Below are positions 11,325-20,033 of a stretch of DNA of 64,000 nucleotides, in pieces. Numbering within the stretch: the first letter of the stretch is position 1; the number at the start of each line of letters is the position of its first letter. The translations under genes were made by a program, and so were the position numbers. Location of the stretch: the NCBI GenBank assembly GCA_003599455.1, contig QZKF01000057.1, positions 1 through 64,000 on the forward strand. The letters are read 5' to 3'. Origin of the DNA: Comamonadaceae bacterium. GTDB lineage: Bacteria > Pseudomonadota > Gammaproteobacteria > Burkholderiales > Burkholderiaceae_C. The notes under the pieces are model-generated. The model was not told where the DNA came from and made no database searches. It saw only the letters and a list, made by a program, of their open reading frames with translations.

Positions 11325-12884
11325 ATGGACTTCTCCTGGTGGGACTCGCTGGCACAGGGCATGGCCGCGGTGTGGGGCTGGCAGGCGCTGGGCCTGATCG
11401 CGCTGGGTGTGCTGGTGGGCAGCGTGTTCGGCCTGCTGCCGGGCCTGGGACCGGTGGCCGCCATCGCGCTGCTGCTGCCCGCCACGCTGGGCCTGCCCGC
11501 GCTGCCCGCGCTGCTGCTGCTCGCGGGCGTGTACTACGGCGCCCAGTACGGCGGTTCGCTGCCGGCCATCGTGCTCGACCAGCCGGGTGAAGCCTCGTCG
11601 GTCATGACCAGCCGCGACGGTCACCCGCTCGCGCTGCAGGGCCGTGCCGGCGTGGCGCTCTCGGTGGCCACGCTCAGCTCGTTCGCCGCGGGCTGCCTGG
11701 CCATCGGCGTGGTGGTCCTGCTGGCGCCCTGGGTGGTGTCGCGGGGGCTGGAGTTCGGCCCGGCCGAGCGCTTCCTGCTGCTCGTGGTGGGACTGGTGGG
11801 CGCCACGGTGCTGGCCTCGGGCTCGTTCCTGAAAGCGCTGGCGATGACGGTGCTCGGCCTGCTGCTGGGCCTGACCGGCTGGGACGTGCAGACCGGCACC
11901 GCGCGCTTCGTGCCGGAGGCGCTGGAGCCCTGGATGGGGCGGCACAACGGTCTGACCGAAGGGGTGGGTTTCATCGCGCTCGCACTGGGCTTCTTCGTGG
12001 TGGCCCCGTTGGCGGCCGAGCTGGCCGGCCTCTCCACGCACGCACCGGGCGAACCGGTGCAGGCGCCGCGCAGCGCCGAAGCCCCGGCCGGCCTGGACAC
12101 GCGTCCCACACGCGAGGAGCTCAAGGATGCGCTGCCCGCGCTGCTGCGCGGCACCGCCCTGGGCGCGGTGCTCGGCGTGGTGCCGGGCGGTGGTGCCCTG
12201 CTGGCGTCCCTGGCCGCGTACCGGCTGGAAGCGCTGGTGTCGCGCCACCGCGTGCCCGCGCCAGGGCAGGGCAACCTGCGCGGCGTGGCGGCGCCCGAGG
12301 CCGCCAACAACGCCGGCGCGCAGACCGCCTACCTGCCCCTGCTCGCGCTGGGCCTGCCGCCCAATGCGGTGATGGCGCTGCTGCTGGGCGCGCTCGGCCT
12401 GCACGCGATCGAGCCCGGCCCGTCGGTCATGGGCGTGCAGCCGGTGCTGTTCTGGGGGCTGCTGGTGTCCATGTGGATCGGCAACCTGGTCCTGCTGCTG
12501 CTCAACCTGCCGCTGGCGCGCTGGTGGGTGCCCGCGCTGCTGCGCGTGCTGCGCGTACCGCGCCGCGCGCTGCTGGCCGGCCTGCTGGTGGCCTGCGGCC
12601 TGGGCGCGCTGGCGCTGGGCCCGCACGGCTGGGGCGTGTGGCTGGTCATGGGGCTGGGGCTGCTCGGCTTCGTGCTGCAGCGCCTGGGCTGCGAAGGCGT
12701 GGCCCTGCTGCTGGGCTTCGTGCTCGCGCCCGGCATCGAAGAGCACCTGCGCCGCACCCTGCAGCTCTCGCGCGGCAACTGGTTCGTGTTCATCGAGCGC
12801 CCGGTGTCGGCCGTGCTGTTGATGGCGGCCATCGGTTTGCTGCTGGTGGTGGTGCTGCAGCCACGGCGGCGTGCCGCCCGCTGA
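11325..12884 (+). CDS. TctA-family large permease of a tripartite tricarboxylate transporter
   Basis: The 519-residue product is the large membrane subunit of a TTT-type importer. Signature segments are visible: GLLPGLGPVAAIALLLPATL near 37, YYGAQYGGSLPAIVLDQPGE near 68, VVPGGGALLASLAAYRLE near 285, and GVAAPEAANNAGAQTAYLPL near 320. The duplicated G-x-x-PG pattern is typical of the family. About 12 membrane segments are expected. It is shorter in conserved glycines at the second duplication than the TctA at 14742-16250, so the two are paralogues rather than recent duplicates. The substrate cannot be predicted. Confidence 0.9.
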   Translation: MDFSWWDSLAQGMAAVWGWQALGLIALGVLVGSVFGLLPGLGPVAAIALLLPATLGLPALPALLLLAGVYYGAQYGGSLPAIVLDQPGEASSVMTSRDGHPLALQGRAGVALSVATLSSFAAGCLAIGVVVLLAPWVVSRGLEFGPAERFLLLVVGLVGATVLASGSFLKALAMTVLGLLLGLTGWDVQTGTARFVPEALEPWMGRHNGLTEGVGFIALALGFFVVAPLAAELAGLSTHAPGEPVQAPRSAEAPAGLDTRPTREELKDALPALLRGTALGAVLGVVPGGGALLASLAAYRLEALVSRHRVPAPGQGNLRGVAAPEAANNAGAQTAYLPLLALGLPPNAVMALLLGALGLHAIEPGPSVMGVQPVLFWGLLVSMWIGNLVLLLLNLPLARWWVPALLRVLRVPRRALLAGLLVACGLGALALGPHGWGVWLVMGLGLLGFVLQRLGCEGVALLLGFVLAPGIEEHLRRTLQLSRGNWFVFIERPVSAVLLMAAIGLLLVVVLQPRRRAAR

Positions 12885-12956
12885 CGTGGCCCGGCATCGC
12901 GAAAGACGAAGCCCCGGGCGCGGCAGGCTCTTCGCGCCGCCCGGATAATCGTGTGG

Positions 12957-13901
12957 ATGCCCGCCGCGCCTCCGTCCACATCCCACCCCGTGCCCCACCT
13001 CGCCACCGGCCTGCTGCTCGCCAGCGCCGGCTCCATCGCCTTCAGCGGCAAGGCCATCATCGTCAAGCTGGCGTACCGGTATGGCGTGGACGCGGTCACG
13101 CTGATCATGTACCGCATGCTGTTCGCGCTGCCGCTGTTCCTGGCGCTGGCCTGGTGGGCCAGCCACCGGCCCGGCGGCGAGAAACCGGCACCGCTGACCC
13201 GCAGGGACTGGATCGGCGTGCTGGGCCTGGGCTTCACCGGCTACTACCTCGCGAGCTTTCTGGATTTCTGGGGCCTGCAGTACATCAGCGCCAGCCTGGA
13301 GCGGCTGATTCTGTACCTCAACCCCACGCTGGTGCTGGTGCTGGGCTGGGTCATCTACCAGCGCCGCATCACCGGCCTGCAGGCGATCGCGATGGCGGTG
13401 AGCTACGCGGGCGTGTTGCTGGTGTTCGGCCACGAGGCCGGCTTCCAGGGGCCGAACGCGGTGCTCGGCGCGGTGCTGGTGTTCGGCAGCGCCATCAGCT
13501 ACGCGGTCTACCTCGTGTACAGCGGCGAACTGGTCCAGCGCCTGGGCTCCATGCGCCTGGTGGGCCTGGCCACCAGCGTGGCCTGCGCGCTGTGCCTGCT
13601 GCAGTTCGTGCTGCTGCGGCCCATGAGCGCGGCCGCGGTGGCGCCCGAGGTGATCTGGCTCTCGCTGCTCAACGCCACGCTGTGCACCTTCGCACCGGTG
13701 GTGATGGTGATGATGGCGATCGAACGCATTGGCGCCGGCCTGGCCGCGCAGACCGGCATGATCGGCCCGATGTCGACCATCGTCATGGGCGTGCTGATCC
13801 TCGACGAACCGTTCAACCGCTGGATTGTGGCGGGCACCGTGCTGGTGTTGAGCGGCGTCTTTCTGGTGACGCGCTTCGGCGCGTCGTCCTTGCGCAAATA
13901 A
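12957..13901 (+). CDS. EamA/DMT-superfamily transporter
   Basis: The 314-residue membrane protein has two EamA repeats and about ten membrane segments. The first repeat includes LASAGSIAFSGKAIIVKLAY and YLASFLDFWGLQYISASLER; the second ends in FNRWIVAGTVLVLSGVFLV. Such proteins export amino acids, metabolites or drugs across the inner membrane; the substrate is unknown. The ATG at 12957 is chosen over a GTG two codons earlier; neither has a strong ribosome-binding site. It is followed 17 bp later by the SDR gene, and the two may share a transcript. Confidence 0.85.
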   Translation: MPAAPPSTSHPVPHLATGLLLASAGSIAFSGKAIIVKLAYRYGVDAVTLIMYRMLFALPLFLALAWWASHRPGGEKPAPLTRRDWIGVLGLGFTGYYLASFLDFWGLQYISASLERLILYLNPTLVLVLGWVIYQRRITGLQAIAMAVSYAGVLLVFGHEAGFQGPNAVLGAVLVFGSAISYAVYLVYSGELVQRLGSMRLVGLATSVACALCLLQFVLLRPMSAAAVAPEVIWLSLLNATLCTFAPVVMVMMAIERIGAGLAAQTGMIGPMSTIVMGVLILDEPFNRWIVAGTVLVLSGVFLVTRFGASSLRK

Positions 13902-13918
13902 CTTTTCTGGAGATTCAC

Positions 13919-14716
13919 ATGGACTTGGGCATCAAGGGCAAATGGGCGCTGGTGTGCGGCGCGAGCAAGGGGCTGGGCCTGGGCTGCGCGCAGGCGCTGG
14001 CGGCCGAGGGCGTGCACGTGGTGCTGGTGGCGCGCGGCGCGCGCGACCTGGAGGCCGCGGTGACCGGGCTGCGCGCAGCCTCGCCCGGTGTGACGGTGCT
14101 CGGCGTGGCCGCCGACATCACCACGACCGAAGGCCGCGCCGCCGCATTGTCGGTGGCGGGCGGGCCGGGCACGGCGTTCGACATCGTGGTCAACAACGCG
14201 GGCGGTCCGCCACCAGGCGACTTCCGCGCCTGGGACCGCGACGCCTGGATCAAGGCGCTCGACGCCAACATGCTGACCCCGATCGAGCTCATCAAGGCCA
14301 CGGTGGACGGCATGGCGCAGCGCGGCTTTGGCCGCATCGTCAACATCACCTCGGGCGCGGTGAAGGCACCGATCGACATCCTGGGCTTGTCCAACGGCGC
14401 GCGCAGCGGCCTCACCGGCTTTGTGGCCGGCGTGGCGCGCAGCCCGCTGGCCGCGCAGGGCGTGACGGTCAACAACCTGCTGCCCGGCGCGTTCGATACC
14501 GACCGCCTCAAGACCACGCTGGCCGGTGCCGCCGAGAAAACCGGCCAGTCGGTGGACGCGATCGCCGAAGCCCGGCGCAAGAACATCCCGGCCAAGCGCT
14601 TCGGCACATCCGAGGAGTTCGGCGCCATCTGCGCCTTCCTCTGCAGCGCGCACGCGGGCTACATCACAGGCCAGAACGTGCTGGCCGATGGTGGGGCCTA
14701 CCCGGGCACGTTCTGA
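13919..14716 (+). CDS. Short-chain dehydrogenase/reductase-like protein with an altered active site
   Basis: The 265-residue product has the SDR Rossmann fold: the cofactor-binding GASKGLGLG near residue 14, NNAG at 92-95, NITSGA with the conserved Ser at 145, and a C-terminal YITGQNVLADGG. In classical SDRs the catalytic YxxxK lies 13 residues after that Ser. Here the position reads S158-N-G-A-R162, so both the catalytic Tyr and Lys are replaced. A subgroup of BKR-like SDRs with this departure exists, so this may be a family trait rather than decay; the rest of the fold is intact. The ATG at 13919 follows CTGGAGATTCAC, a fair ribosome-binding site. It is convergent with tctA. Confidence 0.85.
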   Translation: MDLGIKGKWALVCGASKGLGLGCAQALAAEGVHVVLVARGARDLEAAVTGLRAASPGVTVLGVAADITTTEGRAAALSVAGGPGTAFDIVVNNAGGPPPGDFRAWDRDAWIKALDANMLTPIELIKATVDGMAQRGFGRIVNITSGAVKAPIDILGLSNGARSGLTGFVAGVARSPLAAQGVTVNNLLPGAFDTDRLKTTLAGAAEKTGQSVDAIAEARRKNIPAKRFGTSEEFGAICAFLCSAHAGYITGQNVLADGGAYPGTF

Positions 14717-14741
14717 GTGGGCGTGTCGAGGTGGGTCGCGA

Positions 14742-16250
14742 TCAGGCGTTCGCGACGCGGGGCTTGAAGGCGGCCAGCAGGCGGGGCGCCAGCGGCACCA
14801 GCAGCATCAGCGCGGCGGCAGTCCACAGACCGATCGAGATCGGGCTGGCCACCAGAATGGCGGCGTCCCCGTTGCTGATGGACAGCGCGCGGCGCAGGTT
14901 CTGCTCCATCATGTCGCCCAGCACAAAACCCAAAATCAGCGGCGCCATGGGAATGCCCTGCTTGCGCAGCAGGTAGGCCGCGAAACCCAGGCCGGTCATC
15001 AGGACCAGGTCGAACGTGGTGGCGTGCACCGCGTACACGCCCACGCTGCTGACGGCCACGATGCCGGGCACCAGCAGCCAGTTGGGCACGCTCAGCACCT
15101 TGGTGAACACGCCCACCAGGGGGATGTTGAGCACCAGCAGGATCACATTGGCCACGAACAGCGAGGCGATCAGGCCCCACACCAGATCAGGCTGCTGGGT
15201 GAACAGCGCCGGGCCGGGTGTGATGTTGTAGAGCGAGAGCGCGCCCACCATCACCGCCGTCGTGCCCGAGCCGGGCACACCCAGCGTGAGCATGGGCACG
15301 AAGGAGCCGGTGGCGGCCGAGTTGTTGGCCGCTTCGGGCGCGGCCACGCCGCGGATGTCGCCCTTGCCGAACGTGCCTTCCTTGTCGGTCAGGCTTTTCT
15401 CCATGGAATACGTCATGGCGCTGGCGATGGTGGCGCCGGCCCCGGGCAGCACGCCGACGCCAAATCCCACCACGCTGGAGCGCAGCGTGCCCCACCAGGT
15501 GGCCTTGAGCTCCCTCCAGTTGAAGAGCATGCGGCCAGTCTGCGTGACCATGCCGGTGCTGCTGTGGTGTTGCTGCAGCATGAGCAGCAGTTCGCTGATG
15601 GAGAACACGCCGATCACCACCACCACGAACTGGATGCCGTCGGAGAGGTGGACATCACCGCCGGTGAAGCGGTAGACACCCGAGTTGGAGTCCAGCCCCA
15701 CGCACGACATGGACAGGCCGATGAGCGCAGCCAGCCCGGCCTTGACCGGCGCGTCGCCCATCAGGCCGGCGATGCAGGCAAAGGCAAAGCACATGAGCGC
15801 GAAGTACTCGGCCGGTCCGAAAGACAGTGCCCAACTGGCCAGCAGCGGTGCGAACAGCACGATGCCGATGGTGGCCACCAGCGAGCCCACGAAGGAGCTC
15901 CAGGCCGAGATGGACAGCGCCACACCGCCCTGGCCATTGCGCGCCATCGGGTATCCGTCCAGCGCGGTCATGATGGCGCCCGCGTCGCCTGGCACGTTGA
16001 GCAGGATGGACGAGATGCGACCGCCGTACTCGCAGCCGATGTACACGGCGGCCAGCAGGATCAGCGAGGTCTCGGGTGGCAGCTTCATGGCAAAGGCCAG
16101 CGGCATCAGGATGGCCACGCCGTTGATGGGACCCAGGCCGGGCAGCAGGCCGACGATGGTGCCGATGAAGCAGCCCAGCGCGGCGATCAGCAGGTTGGTC
16201 GGGGTGAGTGCCACGCCGAAACCCAAGACCAGGTGTTGCAGGACTTCCAT
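14742..16250 (-). CDS. tctA: Tripartite tricarboxylate transporter large permease TctA
   Basis: The 502-residue large membrane subunit starts at MEVLQHLVLGFG. TctA hallmarks are clear: GLLPGLGPINGVAILMPL near 34, YIGCEYGGRISSILLNVPGD near 70, GVLPGAGATIASAMTY near 260, RGVAAPEAANNSAATGSF near 290, and LTLGVPGSGTTAVMVGAL near 315. It carries the solute through the inner membrane with TctB after delivery by TctC. The start lies one base downstream of the tctB stop, so translation is coupled. Its stop is only 25 bp from the convergent SDR stop. Confidence 0.95.
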   Translation of the reverse strand: MEVLQHLVLGFGVALTPTNLLIAALGCFIGTIVGLLPGLGPINGVAILMPLAFAMKLPPETSLILLAAVYIGCEYGGRISSILLNVPGDAGAIMTALDGYPMARNGQGGVALSISAWSSFVGSLVATIGIVLFAPLLASWALSFGPAEYFALMCFAFACIAGLMGDAPVKAGLAALIGLSMSCVGLDSNSGVYRFTGGDVHLSDGIQFVVVVIGVFSISELLLMLQQHHSSTGMVTQTGRMLFNWRELKATWWGTLRSSVVGFGVGVLPGAGATIASAMTYSMEKSLTDKEGTFGKGDIRGVAAPEAANNSAATGSFVPMLTLGVPGSGTTAVMVGALSLYNITPGPALFTQQPDLVWGLIASLFVANVILLVLNIPLVGVFTKVLSVPNWLLVPGIVAVSSVGVYAVHATTFDLVLMTGLGFAAYLLRKQGIPMAPLILGFVLGDMMEQNLRRALSISNGDAAILVASPISIGLWTAAALMLLVPLAPRLLAAFKPRVANA

Positions 16251-16251
16251 G

Positions 16252-16698
16252 TCAGTTTCCTCCCAGCAGTGCGGCCAACGGGCCGGTGGGCAGCACCACG
16301 TCGAGCAGCTTGTCGAACAGCAGGAACAGCACCAGGCCCAGCGCAACGCCACCGGCGAGTGACTGTTTCCAGCTCCCCCCAAACGCCATGCCCACCGGCA
16401 CGGCCATCAGCGCCGTGGCCAGCGCAAAACCCAGCCACTGGAACAGCAGCGCGTAGACCAGCACGGCGGTCGCGCACACAGCGGTGGCCTTCCACGGAAC
16501 ACCGTGGAAGGACTCTGCACCGGCGGTGGGGCGCAGCACCAGCCACAGGCCGCACAGACCCAGACCGCTCGCCAGCAGCAGTGGAAAAGCGCGCGGGCCG
16601 ACAGGTTCGTAGGAGATGGCGGCGGCGTAGTCCTGCGCGGCCCAGGCCATGGCGGCGGACGCAACAACACACACCACGCCGAGGACGCGGTCACTCAT
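16252..16698 (-). CDS. tctB: Tripartite tricarboxylate transporter small permease TctB
   Basis: The 148-residue hydrophobic protein has four membrane segments (about 5-22, 35-55, 75-95, 110-140). The segment YEPVGPRAFPLLLASGL near residue 30 is the usual TctB motif. It forms the membrane complex with TctA. The gene sits between tctC (74 bp upstream) and tctA (1 bp downstream). I start at MSDRVLGVV because the longer frame upstream runs through the tctC-tctB gap without a better start. Confidence 0.9.
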   Translation of the reverse strand: MSDRVLGVVCVVASAAMAWAAQDYAAAISYEPVGPRAFPLLLASGLGLCGLWLVLRPTAGAESFHGVPWKATAVCATAVLVYALLFQWLGFALATALMAVPVGMAFGGSWKQSLAGGVALGLVLFLLFDKLLDVVLPTGPLAALLGGN

Positions 16699-16772
16699 GG
16701 GAACTCCGGGAAAAAAGGGGAGGGGGCCACCGCCGGGGTGGCGCCGCAGAGCAGGGCCAAGGCCCTGCGGGA

Positions 16773-17762
16773 TCACTTGGCGGGCACGACGTTCAGGCCG
16801 AACTCTTCGGCCAGCTTGCGGTAGTCGGCCACCTGCTTCTTGACGTAGGTGTCCAGCGGCGCGCCGGTCAGGGCCATGGGGAACAGGCCACGCTCGTTGC
16901 GCAGCTTGTCGTAGGCGGGCGTGGCCATCAGCTTGGTGAAGGTGTCTGCCCAGATTTTGTAGTCGGCGTCGCTGACCTTGGGGCCCAGGTAGAAGCCGCG
17001 CACGATGGGCCACTCCACGTCATAGCCCTGCTCGGCGGCGGTCGGGATGCTGGCCATGTCGCCAGTGAGGCGCTTGTCGTTCATCACGGCCAGGATGCGG
17101 ACCTTGGCGCCGGCCTTGATCTGCTGTCCGGCTTCGGCAGCGTCGCCGGTGAACACGTGGATGTGGCCCCCCTGCAGCGCGGTCAGCGCTTCGCCGCCGC
17201 CTTCAAAGGCCACATAGCGCATGGTCTTCGGGTTCACGCCGGCGGCGCGCGCGGTCAGCGCGGCCTTCATCCAGTCCTGGCTGCCCACCGTGCCACCGGC
17301 GCCCAGCACCACCTTGGTGGGGTCGGCCTTGATGGCGGCCATCACGTCCTTGAGCGATTTGAACGGCGAGTTCTCGGCCACCACCACGGCGCCATAGTCG
17401 GTGCCGATGGCGGCGAGCCAGCGCACGTCGTTCTCGGTGTAGCGGCCGAACTTGCCCTGGGCCAGGTTGAGCAGCGAGCCGCCCGAGAAAGCAATGATGG
17501 CGTTGGCCGCGTCGGGCTTCTGGGCGATCACGGTGTTGTAGGCCACGGCGCCGATGCCGCCCGGCATGTAGGTTACGCGCATCGGGTCGGCGACGAACTT
17601 GCCCTCCTGCAGCGCGCTTTGCACGAGTTTGCAGGTGAGGTCGAAGCCGCCGCCGGGCTTGGCGGGGGCGATGCACTCGGTCTTGTCGAGTGCGCCGGCG
17701 GCGAAAGCGGTGACGGCGCTGGCCGAGACGGCCGCGGCAAGCAAACGGGATGTGAAGCTCAT
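16773..17762 (-). CDS. tctC: Tripartite tricarboxylate transporter binding protein TctC
   Basis: The 329-residue periplasmic binding protein begins with a signal peptide (hydrophobic 7-20, cleavage probably after AFAAG). The mature part has the Bug/TctC pattern: ECIAPAKPGGGFDLTCKLV near 30, YMPGGIGAVAYNTV near 66, and GTVGSQDWMKAAL near 158 in the ligand pocket. It captures the substrate, citrate in the Salmonella prototype, and hands it to TctAB. It is the first gene of tctCBA, and its upstream region holds a candidate TctD operator. The actual ligand here could be another carboxylate. Confidence 0.93.
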   Translation of the reverse strand: MSFTSRLLAAAVSASAVTAFAAGALDKTECIAPAKPGGGFDLTCKLVQSALQEGKFVADPMRVTYMPGGIGAVAYNTVIAQKPDAANAIIAFSGGSLLNLAQGKFGRYTENDVRWLAAIGTDYGAVVVAENSPFKSLKDVMAAIKADPTKVVLGAGGTVGSQDWMKAALTARAAGVNPKTMRYVAFEGGGEALTALQGGHIHVFTGDAAEAGQQIKAGAKVRILAVMNDKRLTGDMASIPTAAEQGYDVEWPIVRGFYLGPKVSDADYKIWADTFTKLMATPAYDKLRNERGLFPMALTGAPLDTYVKKQVADYRKLAEEFGLNVVPAK

Positions 17763-17792
17763 GAAAGTGTCTCCTCGGGGGGGTGAAATGCT

Positions 17793-17810
17793 CGCAACGG
17801 ATCGGTTGCG
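17793..17810 (-). promoter_or_regulatory. Palindrome in the tctC leader
   Basis: The 18 bases CGCAACGGATCGGTTGCG have 6-bp perfect arms around a 6-bp centre and lie 31-48 bp upstream of the tctC ATG. If the promoter at 17819-17824 is right, the palindrome would fall in the untranslated leader, where it could fold into an RNA hairpin or bind a second regulator. Function is speculative. Confidence 0.4.
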
Positions 17811-17818
17811 ATGAGGGC

Positions 17819-17853
17819 ACTGTAGAAAAAGCGCACTTTCAGGCCGCTTTCAG
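17819..17853 (-). promoter_or_regulatory. Candidate TctD operator and tctC promoter
   Basis: On the minus strand CTGAAAG occurs twice (17853-17847 and 17842-17836) with an 11-bp period, the spacing at which OmpR-family regulators bind as head-to-tail dimers. A TACAGT hexamer at 17824-17819 is a plausible -10; the proximal repeat lies where a -35 would be, as expected for an activator that contacts sigma-70. The gap belongs to tctC, just downstream of the tctE-tctD regulatory pair, so TctD is the obvious candidate. Inferred, not proven. Confidence 0.5.
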
Positions 17854-17875
17854 AGATGGGACTGTTTTTTCAGGG

Positions 17876-19306
17876 TTAACCCGCACTAGCCGCCGGGGCG
17901 CCGGCGCTGGCCAGCGCCATCGTGACCTCCAGCCCGCGCCCCTCGGGTCCGGCGCTCACCCGCATCTCGCCGCCATGGCGCTGGGCCACGGTGCGCGCAA
18001 TCGCCAGCCCCAGGCCGGAGCCGGGCAGCGGGCCCTGGCGGCCGCGGAAGAAGCGCTCGCCGGCGCGCGCCAGTTCGTCGGGCGGCAGGCCAGGCCCGTT
18101 GTCGACCACGCTGAAGCGCACACGGTCCTCGCTGTGGCCCACGGCGAGCGTCACATGGCAGCCCGTGCCGCCGTGGCGGATGGCGTTGTGCAGCAGATTG
18201 GACAAGGCCTCCTTCAGCAGGCCGGGCTCGCCGTGAAAGGGCAGCGTGGCCATGGGCGCGTGCAAGCCCAGGTCCACCCCCTGTTCGCGTGCCATGGGCC
18301 ACCAGCGGCGCACCAGGTCTTCGGCCAGCACCACCGCGTCCAGCAACTCGGGTTCGGGCGCTGCGCTGTCGGCCTTGGCCAGGGAGAGCATCTGGTTGGT
18401 CTGGCGGATGGTCTCGTCGAGCTGCTGGCGGATGTTGTCCATCACCTCGCGCAGCGCGGCAGGGTCTTCCTCGCGCTGGGCAAAAGCCACCTGGGTGGCC
18501 AGCGTGGTCAGCGGCGTGCGCAGCTGGTGCGAGGCGTCGTCGATGAAGCGCCGGCGTGCCTCGGCCTGTTCCCGGTTGCGCCCGATGTGGTGGTTGATGG
18601 CGCCCACCAGCGGGAGTACCTCGGCCGGCACGCCCGCGCTGTCCATCGGGGTGAGGTCCTGTGGCGGGCGGGCTTCCACGTCCTGGCGCAGGCGCGCCAG
18701 TGGGCGCATGGCCCAGGCGATGGCCAGGCCGAACAGGGTGCTGGCCACCGCGACCAGCAGGAAGTCGCGCGCCACCGACTGCAGCACCAGGCCACGCCGG
18801 AAGTCGGAGCGGGCCTCCAGCGTCTCGGCCACCTGGATCACCACGCGCTGCGGTCCGGGCTGGCCTGCCAGCGGTGCGGCCAGTTCGCGCGCATAGCTGC
18901 CCACGCGCACCGGTTCTCCAAAATACACCCCCTCATGGAACTGTGGCTTGCCCGACTGCAGCGGACTGGGCGGCAGGGGCAGGTCGGAACTGCCGATTTC
19001 GACCAGCCCGTCTTCGGTGGCCACCCTGTAATAGACCTGCCCGTTGGCGGTGAGCTCGAAGAACTCCAGCATGCGGTAGGGCAACTCCACACCCAGACCC
19101 CCACTGGCGGTGGAAATGCTGGAGTCGATGGACTTCACCGCACCCAGCAGGGATCGGTCGTAGGCGGCGTCGGCCGCTTCGCTGGCGGTGCGCCAGGCCA
19201 GCCAGAGTTCGGCCGAAAACACCAGCAGCATGCCCGGCACCAGCACCACCAGCAGCATGCGGCGGATGCTGCCGCCCAGCCAGCGCGGAAGTTTCACGGC
19301 GGACAC
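17876..19306 (-). CDS. tctE: Sensor histidine kinase TctE
   Basis: The 476-residue inner-membrane kinase has two membrane segments (about 17-38 and 180-200), enclosing a periplasmic sensor domain of about 140 residues. The phospho-acceptor is H260 in DDASHQLRTPL, followed by the N-box NLLHNAIRH near 370, and the G-boxes DNGPGLP and GSGLGLAI. It should sense extracellular carboxylate and phosphorylate TctD. The start overlaps the end of tctD by 13 nt. Immediate linkage to tctCBA downstream on the same strand supports the name; in Salmonella the two operons are divergent instead. Confidence 0.9.
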   Translation of the reverse strand: MSAVKLPRWLGGSIRRMLLVVLVPGMLLVFSAELWLAWRTASEAADAAYDRSLLGAVKSIDSSISTASGGLGVELPYRMLEFFELTANGQVYYRVATEDGLVEIGSSDLPLPPSPLQSGKPQFHEGVYFGEPVRVGSYARELAAPLAGQPGPQRVVIQVAETLEARSDFRRGLVLQSVARDFLLVAVASTLFGLAIAWAMRPLARLRQDVEARPPQDLTPMDSAGVPAEVLPLVGAINHHIGRNREQAEARRRFIDDASHQLRTPLTTLATQVAFAQREEDPAALREVMDNIRQQLDETIRQTNQMLSLAKADSAAPEPELLDAVVLAEDLVRRWWPMAREQGVDLGLHAPMATLPFHGEPGLLKEALSNLLHNAIRHGGTGCHVTLAVGHSEDRVRFSVVDNGPGLPPDELARAGERFFRGRQGPLPGSGLGLAIARTVAQRHGGEMRVSAGPEGRGLEVTMALASAGAPAASAG

Positions 19307-19962
19307 TCCAGCAGGTAACCCATGCCCCGCAGCGTGGTGATGCGAACGGGAGACGCTTCGAGACGCTTGCGCAGGCGGTGCACCAGCACCTCGATGGCTT
19401 CGGGGTTCACGTCCTGCTCGTCGGAGAACACGCGCTCCACCAGTTCGCGCTTGGACAGGGCTTCGCCGCTGTGCTGGATGAGCGCTCGCAGCACCGCGTG
19501 TTCGCGTGGCGTGAGCACCAATGCCTCGTGCAGCAGCCGGAACTGTCTGGCGGCGCTGTCGTAACTGAGAGGCCCGCAGGCAAAGCGCGGATGTTCCTGT
19601 CCGCGCGAGCGTCGGATCAGGGCGGTCAGCCGTGCTTCGAGTTCGCTGAGTTCAAACGGCTTGGCCAGAAAGTCGTCGGCCCCGCCGTGCAGACAGCTGA
19701 CGCGCTCCATGAGCGAGTCGCGCGCGGTGAGGATGAGCACGGGCAGGCGCTCGTCGGCCTCTCGCAGGTCCGCCAGGACGTCGTGTCCACCCAGACCGGG
19801 CAGGCCCAGGTCGAGAATGAGCGCGTCGTATTTCGTGGCCTTGAGGCTGCGGCGCACCAGGCGGCCATCGTTCACCCAGTCGACGTGGAAGTCACTCTGG
19901 GCGAGGGCCTTGGTCAGCCAGTTGCCCAGGTCGGTTTCGTCTTCGGCCAGCAGGATTCTCAT
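19294..19962 (-). CDS. tctD: OmpR-type response regulator TctD
   Basis: The 222-residue regulator has a receiver domain with the acidic pocket ED at 8-9, phospho-acceptor D51 in ALILDLGLPG, T/K residues in LTARD and LAKPF, and an OmpR/PhoB winged-helix domain ending in VHRLRKRLEASPVRITTLRGMGYLL. Of two in-frame ATGs (19968 and 19962) I choose 19962: GAGG sits 8 bases before it, versus 2 for the other. Together with TctE it probably activates tctC from the direct repeats at 17836-17853. Confidence 0.92.
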   Translation of the reverse strand: MRILLAEDETDLGNWLTKALAQSDFHVDWVNDGRLVRRSLKATKYDALILDLGLPGLGGHDVLADLREADERLPVLILTARDSLMERVSCLHGGADDFLAKPFELSELEARLTALIRRSRGQEHPRFACGPLSYDSAARQFRLLHEALVLTPREHAVLRALIQHSGEALSKRELVERVFSDEQDVNPEAIEVLVHRLRKRLEASPVRITTLRGMGYLLECPP

Positions 19963-20033
19963 GGGCATGCCCTCGGGTGGGTGGCGCGGGTGTCTCGCCC
20001 GGCCTCGCATTGTCGGGCGGAATCGCGCATCGC

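Noticed and set aside
14526..17786. 1086-codon open frame on the plus strand
   Set aside because: Runs opposite tctA, tctB and tctC, which are all well supported; sequence is low-complexity.
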